Shown here: one piece after another, positions 1 to 6,658 of the stretch | How positions within the stretch are numbered: the first letter of the stretch is position 1 | Layout: every line of letters starts with the position of its first letter | DNA from: a virus | IMG/VR virus record: IMGVR_UViG_3300007735_000671 | Span: 1 to 35,828 of that record | DNA length: 35,828 bases | Reading direction: 5' to 3' (one strand) | The notes under the pieces: generated by a model | The model's database searches: none | The model's input: the letters and a program-made list of their open reading frames with translations, nothing else | What the model was told of the DNA's origin: nothing | Translations under genes and position numbers: made by a program

Positions 1-155
1 GTAAATGGAACTGATGGAAAACCGCTAACGGATGCGACAATGAAAGATGTATTTGATGCACCTTGTGATTGTGCTGGTATAGATGATTGAAGCGAAGTTT
101 CTACTGCGGTTGAGGAGAAATTCCGCTTGGGGGTACCTGGGTCGCCTGCTGCCAT
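1..155 (-). CDS. Tail or fibre protein, N-terminal fragment (cut by window edge)
   Basis: The minus strand reads from ATG at 155 to the window edge without a stop, giving about 51 residues that begin MAAGDPGTPKRNFSSTAVET. An AAGG ribosome-binding site lies about 6 bases upstream, and the gene starts 8 bases after the stop of the adaptor-like gene 164-1057, in the same operon. The Ser/Thr/Gln-rich N-terminus, followed by a hydrophobic beta-like stretch (FIVASVSGFPSVPF), resembles the start of phage tail or fibre proteins, as far as I recognise the style. No domain can be assigned because the rest is missing. The other long open frame across this stretch (25-216) is an out-of-frame shadow. Confidence 0.6.
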   Translation of the reverse strand, partial: MAAGDPGTPKRNFSSTAVETSLQSSIPAQSQGASNTSFIVASVSGFPSVPF

Positions 156-163
156 TGTTTACC

Positions 164-1057
164 TTATCTCTGATAGTGTGAGCGAATTGGATATTGACGG
201 TCTTGGTAATCCGCAATCTCCGTAAGTCTTTGTTGATAAATGTTGTATAGGAATCTGGCAGTATTTTGACCAGAACCTGTAGGTCTTACGCCATCTAAAA
301 TATCTGCTGCTGCAGATTGAGGACCAAGGCGTGATGGGTCCAAGAAAGAAATCATACGGAAGGCTGCACCATAAATAACTACATCTTCTGAGTATGATGG
401 AAAACCTGTAACTGTTGCGTAATCATCTGTATTATTAGTTAATATTGTTGGGCGTTTACTGTAGACAATATGAACTGTTTGTCCAGGAACAATTTCTGAA
501 TAAATTGAAATACTCTTACCATTAGCAAAAGCAGTAGTATCTGCAGTTCTATCTAATTGCCAACCACGAGCAGGAAACCACTCTTTAGATGGACCAATAA
601 TAGAATAGGTTACGCTTAAAACATTATCTACTGCAGCAGGTATTGAGTATGAGTATTGTGCTGCTACATAATCAAAGTCATAAGTACCAACAGCAAAGAT
701 TGATGGATACATTGCATTGATAGTATCGTTAATAGCATTTTTAATTTCTTGCCTTGGGAATAATGGACTTGCAGTTATCTTTGCATTAGCACTATGTGCT
801 GCAGCAGTAGTATTACGCTGTGCCCTACCCCATGGTGAGAGAGTTAAAGTATTAGCAACATTATCTGTAGTATGAACAAATACAATTTCGTCATCTATTT
901 GAATATAACCACGACCAATTACTGAAGCATCGTGAACACTTAAACTTGTAGTGGTGCTGGTAGCACTTGTAGTAAGCCATGTGGTTGGCTCAGTATTTTC
1001 TGTATACCCATGTAGTACTGCTTCAACACGGTCTGCTAATTGAGCAAAGTTACTCAT
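164..1057 (-). CDS. Neck/adaptor-type virion protein (putative head-tail connector)
   Basis: A protein of 297 residues. The N-terminal 90 or so residues hold a beta-rich segment with an IGRGYIQIDDEIV block and a PWGRAQRNTTAAAHS block, a pattern I associate with small beta domains of phage structural proteins. The remainder (NAINDTINAMYPSIF onwards) looks like the adaptor or neck proteins found downstream of capsid genes in actinophages. The start codon overlaps the stop of the upstream gene as ATGA, with GGAG nine bases before it. It sits late in the head operon, directly before a tail-type gene, which fits a head-to-tail joining role. The function is inferred from position and style; no catalytic motif is present. 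Confidence 0.5.
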   Translation of the reverse strand: MSNFAQLADRVEAVLHGYTENTEPTTWLTTSATSTTTSLSVHDASVIGRGYIQIDDEIVFVHTTDNVANTLTLSPWGRAQRNTTAAAHSANAKITASPLFPRQEIKNAINDTINAMYPSIFAVGTYDFDYVAAQYSYSIPAAVDNVLSVTYSIIGPSKEWFPARGWQLDRTADTTAFANGKSISIYSEIVPGQTVHIVYSKRPTILTNNTDDYATVTGFPSYSEDVVIYGAAFRMISFLDPSRLGPQSAAADILDGVRPTGSGQNTARFLYNIYQQRLTEIADYQDRQYPIRSHYQR

Positions 1058-1329
1058 AGGTTTATACTCCTTAAGGCATCTACGGCTGATAGCCCACTGG
1101 TGCCAGCAATTTCATTACATACAGCGTTTAAGCCTTTGTACTCATTAGGCTGTCTAGTGGCGCTGGCTTTGATATTAAGGGCACCTAAGAGTCCTAAGCC
1201 AGAAGTACCAGCCCAAGCGTTGGCAGCCCCTACAAGGGCTTTGTAAGCCGTCATAGCGGGATATGTACCACCATTGGCTACCCGATTCATTTCGCTTGTT
1301 AGCGTGCTTCCTGCGACTCCCTGTGCCAT
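1054..1329 (-). CDS. Small virion-operon protein, unknown function
   Basis: A protein of 91 residues, rich in Ala and Gly, with no Cys-rich or catalytic motif. The sequence MAQGVAGSTLTSEMNRVANG is followed by an alanine-rich helical middle and ends NEYKGLNAVCNEIAGTSG. Its stop overlaps the start of the adaptor-like gene (ATGA), and its start overlaps the stop of the basic protein gene 1329-1502. Tight coupling on both sides shows it is a real gene of the head operon. I do not recognise the family; a minor head or neck component is possible. Confidence 0.6.
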   Translation of the reverse strand: MAQGVAGSTLTSEMNRVANGGTYPAMTAYKALVGAANAWAGTSGLGLLGALNIKASATRQPNEYKGLNAVCNEIAGTSGLSAVDALRSINL

Positions 1330-1502
1330 TACTTACCCTTCTTCTTAGCCTTGCGTGCTACTGCTGCATTGTCCACAAGGTTGGGATACTTCCGCCCCGC
1401 AGCCTTTGCACGAGCACGAGCAGCAGCCTTCTGTGCAGAAGTCAGTTTTGTAGATGTCTTTTTTGGATTCTTCTTGTCCCAAAATGCTTTACCTTTCACC
1501 AT
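1329..1502 (-). CDS. Small lysine/alanine-rich basic protein
   Basis: A protein of 57 residues read from ATG at 1502 to TAA at 1329. It is very basic (MVKGKAFWDKKNPKKTSTKL at the start; the end is a Lys-rich tail, ARKAKKKGK), with an alanine/arginine helix in the middle. The stop overlaps the next start (TAATG type), and its start overlaps the end of the upstream basic gene. It belongs to a run of four tiny Lys-rich genes in the head operon. Basic peptides here could bind packaged DNA or act as head-completion pieces, but that is inference from composition alone. Confidence 0.6.
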   Translation of the reverse strand: MVKGKAFWDKKNPKKTSTKLTSAQKAAARARAKAAGRKYPNLVDNAAVARKAKKKGK

Positions 1503-1771
1503 TTCACCTTATCTGCCCAATATGCTGCAGACATTTTGCCCTTAGCAATATTCTTGGCGTGACGAGCCTTAAAAGATTTTTGTCGTGCTGTTGGTTGTCT
1601 ATCACCAGTAACACCTTGTTGACCAAAACGGATAGTCTTAACTTGGCTACCCTCTTTGGCTACTACTACATGTGACTTAGTTGGATGACTAGGAGTTCTC
1701 TTAGGTTTATTAAAACCAGATACTCCTGCTCTAGCGAGCCTTGAGTCCTTTTTCTTTGCCATATTCCCCAT
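1496..1771 (-). CDS. Basic phage protein of the MAKKKDSRLARAG type, unknown function
   Basis: A protein of up to 91 residues. The first Met gives MGNMAKKKDSRL; the second (position 1762) gives MAKKKDSRLARAGVSGFNKP and may be the true start, since the first lies within the overlap with gene 1731-1883. The sequence has a conserved feel: KPKRTPSHPTKSHVVVAKEG, then IRFGQQGVTGDRQ, then the basic C-terminus RQKSFKARHAKNIAKGKMSA followed by AYWADKVKW. I recall this architecture from many aquatic phages as a domain of unknown function, without a known role. Its position among structural genes suggests a virion-associated or assembly role. Confidence 0.7.
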   Translation of the reverse strand: MGNMAKKKDSRLARAGVSGFNKPKRTPSHPTKSHVVVAKEGSQVKTIRFGQQGVTGDRQPTARQKSFKARHAKNIAKGKMSAAYWADKVKW

Positions 1772-1883
1772 ACTTTCCTAAGACTGTTTTTACTGTTCCA
1801 TCTTTACGCAGTCTTACTATCATGCCATTTTTTATTTGAACTGGATTAAAACCATCATGGCGTTTTAATTGTCCAGATGACAC
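1731..1883 (-). CDS. Small basic protein with GTG start, unknown
   Basis: A protein of 50 residues starting at GTG (1883). The GTG shares its first base with the TAG stop of the upstream DUF6496-like gene (TAGTG), a typical translational-coupling arrangement. Visible segments are GFNPVQIKNGMIVRLRKDGT and VKTVLGKYGEYGKEKGLKAR. It overlaps the start of the next gene by about 41 bases, more than usual, so it is less certain than its neighbours. The NGMIVRLRKDGTVKTVLGKY stretch looks like a small beta hairpin module. Without it, the space between its neighbours would be an unusual 111-base gap in this packed operon. Confidence 0.45.
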   Translation of the reverse strand: MSSGQLKRHDGFNPVQIKNGMIVRLRKDGTVKTVLGKYGEYGKEKGLKAR

Positions 1884-2044
1884 TATTTCTTTTTCTTAGC
1901 CATCTTTGCTTCGCTCATAGCGATAGCCACGGCTTGCTTCTTGGATGTTACCTTTGGTCCCTTTTTAGAACCTGAGCGTAAAGTTCCACGCTTGTATTCA
2001 CCCATAACTTTTTTAACTTTCTTTGCTGCCATTGCTTTCTTCAT
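1883..2044 (-). CDS. DUF6496-like small basic protein
   Basis: A protein of 53 residues: ATG at 2044, TAG at 1883. The core reads KVMGEYKRGTLRSGSKKGPK followed by SKKQAVAIAMSEAKMAKKKK. This matches the pattern of a small phage/bacterial family (as I remember, DUF6496) with a V-M-x-E-(F/Y)-K-x-G-x-L-(R/K)-S-G-S block and a (K/R)QA(V/I)AIA(L/M)SEA block. The function is unknown. The start overlaps the stop of the upstream gene (ATGGACTAATG context), and the stop overlaps the GTG of the next gene. Confidence 0.65.
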   Translation of the reverse strand: MKKAMAAKKVKKVMGEYKRGTLRSGSKKGPKVTSKKQAVAIAMSEAKMAKKKK

Positions 2045-2223
2045 TAGTCCATGTCCTCCTTGTAGTCATCCATCTCTGGCTTCATACCGTATGGTGTTTC
2101 ACCAATGCGGTGAATTGGTCTGTTGTACATTGCAACATTTGGTTCTTTTGGTAGTTCTGTAGGTGTTCTTCCACCCACTCCGTAAGGAGTAACAGTGCCG
2201 AAGCAATTACACTCAATACACAT
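2044..2223 (-). CDS. Small CxxC protein, unknown
   Basis: A protein of 59 residues: ATG at 2223, TAA overlapping the next ATG (TAATG). It starts MCIECNCFGTVTPYGVGGRT and ends with an acidic Met/Asp-rich tail (MKPEMDDYKEDMD). Three cysteines in the first seven residues could bind metal or form disulphides. The Pro/Gly-rich middle suggests an extended chain. It lies between the HslV-like peptidase and the basic-protein cluster in the head operon. I do not recognise a family. Confidence 0.55.
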   Translation of the reverse strand: MCIECNCFGTVTPYGVGGRTPTELPKEPNVAMYNRPIHRIGETPYGMKPEMDDYKEDMD

Positions 2224-2233
2224 TTTTAACCTC

Positions 2234-2803
2234 TTATCTAGTAAATTGGGTTTTTATATTCACTGGTCCGCCACACCAGATGTTATACTGAATAGCGATA
2301 TTGATTGCTTTCTTAGCAGCACTTGCTGCTTTAGTATGCGTTCTTCTCTCTGCATCTAATGCCGATAATGCACCTAATGCAATACCACCACCAGCACCTA
2401 TTCCGTATAAACCTTTGTCATCTCGCATATATCCATAGTCATCACTAACTTGATATATCTTTCCATTAAAACAAATTAAAGCATCCCAGCCAGCATCATC
2501 ATCATTTTTATTCTTAGGTGCTGGGTCATAACCTGCTTCAGTTAATGTCTGTTTTATAGAAGGTAAAACTCTAATCATCATAAATCTATCTGAGTCTTGA
2601 GTTTTAATTACCTTTGGTGGTTGCCATAAGTTATTTAGAATATCTCCTGCTATAGCATCACCTGCTACTGCAACTAGATACTCACCAACCTTAACTATCT
2701 TTTCACATCCTTTGGCTACATAAGGTTTATCCGTATATGTAGTCATTGAGTCTGCTGCTAAGACAGCCCAGCCTTTGCCTTGCACGCCAACTATCGCTGT
2801 CAT
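2234..2803 (-). CDS. Proteasome-beta/HslV-like Ntn-hydrolase (threonine peptidase)
   Basis: A protein of 189 residues with the layout of the HslV/20S proteasome beta family. It begins M-T-A-I-V-G-V, so Met removal would expose Thr2 as the catalytic N-terminal threonine, as in HslV, with no propeptide. Asp18 (in VLAADS) corresponds to family Asp17, and Lys35 (in CEKIVKVG) to catalytic Lys33 allowing one extra residue. GDAIAGDI (48-55) matches the glycine-rich strand turn, and GIGAGGGIALGALSAL (from 134) matches the family GxGxG block and following helix. Hosts in Actinobacteria carry 20S proteasomes, but this short form is nearer HslV. Being in the head operon two genes from the capsid protein suggests head-protein maturation or a virion-borne peptidase (inference). 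No HslU-type unfoldase is seen in the window. A good AAGGGG ribosome-binding site precedes the start. Confidence 0.75.
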   Translation of the reverse strand: MTAIVGVQGKGWAVLAADSMTTYTDKPYVAKGCEKIVKVGEYLVAVAGDAIAGDILNNLWQPPKVIKTQDSDRFMMIRVLPSIKQTLTEAGYDPAPKNKNDDDAGWDALICFNGKIYQVSDDYGYMRDDKGLYGIGAGGGIALGALSALDAERRTHTKAASAAKKAINIAIQYNIWCGGPVNIKTQFTR

Positions 2804-2817
2804 GGTCCCCTTCTAAA

Positions 2818-3063
2818 TTATGCGCCGTATGCTTTTCCTGTTTGGTTTGAAATCCTTACGGCTTTTTCAATTTGTTTCATGCTAGTTCCATCAGGCTGTA
2901 TGCCTTGTGCTCTAGCATTTTTATATGCTGCTAACTCTCTATCCCATTTTTTTGCAGACATGTGAAGATTAGAATTAGCCTCACCAGCGTTCATATTTAA
3001 AGATAATGCTTTACAACCAAAGCAACCTTCTTTAGGCTCTGGATGATATTCCCAATGTTTCAT
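2818..3063 (-). CDS. Small head-operon protein with CxxC motif
   Basis: A protein of 81 residues: ATG at 3063 overlapping the upstream stop as ATGA. A GCFGCKALSLN block near the N-terminus carries a CxxC. The second half, KKWDRELAAYKNARAQGIQP followed by GTSMKQIEKAVRIS, is a helical segment. I recall very similar proteins next to capsid genes in actinophages, annotated only as hypothetical or head-associated. It is very probably a real conserved gene, but the role is unknown; a DNA- or capsid-associated accessory protein is one option. Confidence 0.65.
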   Translation of the reverse strand: MKHWEYHPEPKEGCFGCKALSLNMNAGEANSNLHMSAKKWDRELAAYKNARAQGIQPDGTSMKQIEKAVRISNQTGKAYGA

Positions 3064-3320
3064 GCAGGCACTATGTATGCTGAGTAACCTTGTGCTACTA
3101 AAGCATCCCTTGTTGTTTGGTCTATAAGATTTTTTGTACCACCCATATAAAATTCCTCTGCAGCCAGTATTTGAGTTTGGCTTGGGTATCTAAATGATGA
3201 GTATACACCATTAGTGCGAAGTACAGATATACCACGGTTCAACTTGTAACGGTCAAACAATGGTGGTCCACCTGCTGGTGTTTCATCTATTGTTGGTGGT
3301 GTGAAGTAATAGTTTGCCAT
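3060..3320 (-). CDS. Small head/neck protein downstream of capsid gene
   Basis: I place the start at ATG 3320 (MANYYFTPPTIDETPAGGPP), which has AGGAGG three bases upstream; an in-frame ATG at 3377 has no such site and lies against the capsid stop. This gives 86 residues. Aromatic and Pro-rich N-terminus, then RYKLNRGISVLRTNGVYSSF, then a helical end. It follows the major capsid gene, as head-completion or decoration genes often do. The sequence style is known to me from actinophage hypothetical head proteins; no enzymatic motif. Confidence 0.65.
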   Translation of the reverse strand: MANYYFTPPTIDETPAGGPPLFDRYKLNRGISVLRTNGVYSSFRYPSQTQILAAEEFYMGGTKNLIDQTTRDALVAQGYSAYIVPA

Positions 3321-3377
3321 AGTCCTCCTAATGGACTCACCATAAGGCAGGATTGCTCCTGCCCTACAGTCAATCAA

Positions 3378-4556
3378 CTACAGAGCAGCGATTGAAGAAC
3401 CTGTTTCAATGCGATACAACGCTTCCTCGCGGTAACGGTTCCATCCAAGGACTCCGTACCAACCGATTGGGCGGAAACGCATTAACTTATCAGTGATAGG
3501 TCCGATGACCACACCTGGCTCTTGTGACACGGCTTCTGCCAATGCTTGCTTACCGCAAAGAATTGTACGGAATACACGAGTTACAGGAGTTACTGTTACT
3601 ACGGTTGTAGCAGAAACAGCGCCAGTATTTGCTGTATCAACAGTAATTGTGGTTGTTGAACCTGATGTTGAAAGTGCAGTAATTTTTGCACCTGATGCAA
3701 TACCAGTTCCTGCAATCTTATCGCCAACCTCTGAACGAGTTGCAACTACTGAAGAAGAAGCAACACCGAAGGTGAAGCCTGCTGAAGTACCTGCAACGGT
3801 TACTGCGGTTGTAGCAAGGGCAGTCTGGTCTGCTCCATCTTTAGCGGAGTACATGCGTGGGTTCTCTACGAAGAAAGCACCCTCGTATGTTCCGATGGTA
3901 CCTGCGAACAAGTTACCAAGAGAAGCATCTGTGTGTGCGTGAGTATCACGCCATCCGAGAGAGCCTGACTCTGCACGAAGGTCATGTGATACTTCTGGGT
4001 GAATACCTACCCAGTATAGGCTTCCTGCACGAGGAACAGCCTTGTTTGAGCGTAACTTAGCAACAGCCTTGCGGATGTCAGCAGAATCAAGTGTATCTGA
4101 TGCTGTGACTGTTGCAGTGCTTGTGCGGGTTCCGCCATAAATAACATTGGTTCCTTGACGAAGGGTGTTTTGTGCCACGATGTCAAGTGAGTCAGCCATG
4201 TTAAATGCGATGATGTCTGCAACAGCAGGGTCAACATCGGATAGTGAGAACAACTGTAGTTTGCGAGTTACAAGTGATGCGTTACCGTACTCGTTTAGAG
4301 TAACAGATACGGTATCAACATCGCTTAGTGCAACTGCATCTGGGTCAGTTGTTTCTGCGAGTGTAGAAGTAGCAGCAGCCAAATCGTTGTAAAGTGAGAA
4401 TACAACGGATGACCCTGGCATTGCCTGTTGTACAGGCTTCTTATCCGCAACAGCACGAATCATTGGCTGAGCGCGGAGTGCAAATTCAACATATCGGTCA
4501 TAAGCGGTCTTTACTAGACCACCTAGAGCCGAGGTGTCTGTATATGAATTTGGCAT
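3378..4556 (-). CDS. Major capsid protein
   Basis: A protein of 392 residues from ATG 4556, chosen because AGGAGG lies 8 bases upstream; an in-frame GTG at 4565 would overlap that site. The N-terminal half (AYDRYVEFALRAQPMIRAVA, then VFSLYNDLAAATSTLAETTD and SVTLNEYGNASLVTRKLQLF) and the C-terminal block with FRPIGWYGVLGWNRYREEAL are typical of HK97-fold capsid proteins of the N4 gp56-like group. It follows the scaffold gene directly, the usual order. Residues of about 250-330 form a Ser/Thr/Val-rich insert with a VGDKIAGTGIASGAKI block, which looks like a small beta domain that may project from the capsid surface. The C-terminus is otherwise complete. Confidence 0.85.
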   Translation of the reverse strand: MPNSYTDTSALGGLVKTAYDRYVEFALRAQPMIRAVADKKPVQQAMPGSSVVFSLYNDLAAATSTLAETTDPDAVALSDVDTVSVTLNEYGNASLVTRKLQLFSLSDVDPAVADIIAFNMADSLDIVAQNTLRQGTNVIYGGTRTSTATVTASDTLDSADIRKAVAKLRSNKAVPRAGSLYWVGIHPEVSHDLRAESGSLGWRDTHAHTDASLGNLFAGTIGTYEGAFFVENPRMYSAKDGADQTALATTAVTVAGTSAGFTFGVASSSVVATRSEVGDKIAGTGIASGAKITALSTSGSTTTITVDTANTGAVSATTVVTVTPVTRVFRTILCGKQALAEAVSQEPGVVIGPITDKLMRFRPIGWYGVLGWNRYREEALYRIETGSSIAAL

Positions 4557-4595
4557 TGGGTTCACCTCCTAGTGAGTGGTTGATGTATAAGTTGT

Positions 4596-5048
4596 TTAAT
4601 TCAAACCAAGGAGTATGTCTAAGTCCTCTTTACTTTTAGCATTAGCAATCTTTGCAAAAGCATCTTCGTCAATATCTGGCGCAGTGCCAGTGGCGACCAT
4701 GTTGTTGATTCTTGCTTGTGCTTTAATTTCGGGACTTTTTTCTACAGGCTTTTCTTCTGTAGGGGTTTGGATTCCAAACACATCGCCGAAGTCCTCAACC
4801 CACTTACCAAGAGCCTCATCTGTAGGCTCAATGTCTTGTGGTATGAGTGCAGCAATTTTTGGATTTAATCCCTTTGCCTGTAGTACATCCTTGACAGTAC
4901 GCTGACGAGTCTGTGACTTAAGACCTGCCAACTCCTGTTCTAGTTCTTTTGCACGCTTTTCAAGTGTGCGGTTGACTTTTCGGAGTTGACCAACAACATC
5001 AGTTGTTGTGTCGTTATCTTCATCGTCATCGTAGTAATTGGTAGCCAT
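4596..5048 (-). CDS. Capsid scaffolding protein
   Basis: A protein of 150 residues, acidic and helical. The N-terminus is Asp-rich (MATNYYDDDEDNDTTTD). Residues of about 20-50 form a coiled coil (LRKVNRTLEKRAKELEQELA), a Pro/Glu-rich linker follows, and the C-terminus ends in IANAKSKEDLDILLGLN. These are the features of phage scaffold proteins, which guide capsid assembly and then leave. It sits immediately upstream of the major capsid gene with a clear GGGAGAAGG site. No protease motif is visible in it, so cleavage, if any, would need another enzyme; the HslV-like gene nearby is a candidate (inference). Confidence 0.75.
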   Translation of the reverse strand: MATNYYDDDEDNDTTTDVVGQLRKVNRTLEKRAKELEQELAGLKSQTRQRTVKDVLQAKGLNPKIAALIPQDIEPTDEALGKWVEDFGDVFGIQTPTEEKPVEKSPEIKAQARINNMVATGTAPDIDEDAFAKIANAKSKEDLDILLGLN

Positions 5049-5176
5049 CTACCTTCTCCCTTTTCTATTAGTTGTATTCGCAATCCTCGTATAAGTTCGG
5101 GGAAACTATTACGGCTATTGCTACCAGACTTTTACGCCCCCCTGGGCTGGTTGGTCAGGGTGGGGATTCTGTTTGT
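5049..5176 (-). promoter_or_regulatory. Intergenic leader of scaffold/capsid genes with strong hairpin (5137-5165)
   Basis: A 128-base gap, long for this operon, between the internal-protein gene and the scaffold gene. CCCCCCTG at 5137-5144 pairs with CAGGGTGGGG at 5156-5165, giving 8 base pairs with one bulged base and an 11-base loop. On the coding (minus) strand it follows the stop of gene 5177-6658, without a T run after it, so it may stabilise the mRNA, mark a processing site or act as an attenuator. A separate promoter for the abundant capsid proteins would be expected here, but I see no convincing one. Confidence 0.4.
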
Positions 5177-6658
5177 TTAGATGCTTACTGGAGCACCAAG
5201 GCTTGAGCCTGTTACGCCTGAGCGACCACGGAAGCGAGAAACTTCACGCTGTGCTCTTTGTTGTGATGCAAGTATTGCTTGTGTATCTCCACCAATAACT
5301 GCATTTAAGGCTTCTTGCTCATTGTAAGTCATGCCTTCAATTTGGCTTAGGCGTTGTTGTTCTTTACGAAGTTCGCCTGCTTGACCAATCTTTGCTTGCA
5401 TCTGAGCCTCTGTTAGTTTTGCATAAGGTTCAGTAGCAACAATATTTTCTGCAGTAGCAGCACTAATTTCAGGCATCTTAAATCCAGCAGCACGACCTAG
5501 ACCTACAAAGGTTGCAGCCTTAGCCTGCTTCTGAATTAATGATAAAGCCTTATCTGGGTCAAGAACATAGGCAGTTAAATCACCTTCACCTACAGCATAG
5601 AAATCTGTTAATTGTTGTTTAATTGCTGGATTAAGTGTGCGAGCCAAATCTTGACCTACTTGTAAGCGGTCTTGGTATTCTTTAGGAGATACTTGATTAG
5701 CAATTAATCTACCAAAATCATCTGGGTTATCATAAAAACCTTTTGGCAAATCAAAGAATCTAGCAGTCTGCATCATAGCGTTTTCTATCTTGGTATATTC
5801 ATCTTCGCTAATTACACGACCTGCTTTACGCAAAGCATCCATACCAGGAAAGCGTTTCTTATATTCAGGTTGGTCGTAAAGACCTAATAAAATCATTTCT
5901 TCTGATGTATCTTTTAAAATTTCTGCATCAATATAAGTTGCAAGTCCTTGAAGGTTATACCCTGCTAACATTGCAGTTAACTTGTCTTTAGCCTTAGTAC
6001 GAGTAGCAAGAATTGTTGCTTCTTTTTCGGCTGCTGCTTGTTTAGCCAAGGCATCATATTTAGCCTGTTGGGTAGCGAGTGCATCTGTTACAGCCTTTTG
6101 AACATCTGCTTGTGTAACCATACCGCCAGGTGCTGCTGCGCCTCCAGTTGGTGCAGTGCCAGCAGTTAAGGGTGTAGCGCCTCCTGTAGCAGGTGCACCA
6201 CCACCAATACCAAACTCTCCATATTGAGCAGAAATTCTTCTAGTAGCCTCATCTTTAGACATGCCTTGAGAAACTAATTCAGCAATTTGTTTTTCTTGAA
6301 GAATACGAGCCATGCCTGCAGTATTAATAGTTCCATCTGGTTTAGTTACTGATTTATATTCAGCAGCACTTAATTGTCCAGATAATGGAGTATCATTAAA
6401 ATAACCTTGTGCATTAATACCACCACGAGAAGCAATATATTCTGCGCTATAACCAATCGCTTTTGCTTCTGCTTCTTTAGCAGCATTACGCTCTGTGCCA
6501 GTAATTTTTAATCCACTAACTTCAGATACTGAACCTACTGGAGGAGTTGGTGCAGCGCCTTTAGGTGTGCTTCCAGCCTGACCAAATGGTGTTCCAGTAC
6601 TTGCTGTGGATTGTAGCACTCCGCGTGCTGCTCTAATTCTATCTCTTTCGTCAACCAT
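5177..6658 (-). CDS. Internal virion-type protein (MVDERD family)
   Basis: A protein of 493 residues beginning MVDERDRIRAARG; the start overlaps the stop of the upstream gene (TAATG). Residues of about 150-180 are a Gly/Ala/Thr/Pro-rich linker, followed by an Ala/Gln/Lys-rich coiled-coil stretch (VQKAVTDALATQQAKYDALA). The C-terminal half is helical and Gln-rich with ELRKEQQRLSQIEGM. Its first nine residues nearly repeat those of the next upstream gene. Position between portal and scaffold, length and low-complexity helical make-up fit the internal core proteins of short-tailed phages. No enzyme motif recognised. Confidence 0.6.
   Translation of the reverse strand: MVDERDRIRAARGVLQSTASTGTPFGQAGSTPKGAAPTPPVGSVSEVSGLKITGTERNAAKEAEAKAIGYSAEYIASRGGINAQGYFNDTPLSGQLSAAEYKSVTKPDGTINTAGMARILQEKQIAELVSQGMSKDEATRRISAQYGEFGIGGGAPATGGATPLTAGTAPTGGAAAPGGMVTQADVQKAVTDALATQQAKYDALAKQAAAEKEATILATRTKAKDKLTAMLAGYNLQGLATYIDAEILKDTSEEMILLGLYDQPEYKKRFPGMDALRKAGRVISEDEYTKIENAMMQTARFFDLPKGFYDNPDDFGRLIANQVSPKEYQDRLQVGQDLARTLNPAIKQQLTDFYAVGEGDLTAYVLDPDKALSLIQKQAKAATFVGLGRAAGFKMPEISAATAENIVATEPYAKLTEAQMQAKIGQAGELRKEQQRLSQIEGMTYNEQEALNAVIGGDTQAILASQQRAQREVSRFRGRSGVTGSSLGAPVSI

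Noticed and set aside
25-216. 63-residue open frame on the minus strand
   Set aside because: Overlaps the real fragment at 1-155 and the end of 164-1057 in another frame; no ribosome-binding site and shadow-like composition.
3493-3942. 149-residue plus-strand open frame opposite the capsid gene
   Set aside because: Mirror frame of the major capsid gene, rich in Val/Pro/Ala as expected for an antisense shadow.
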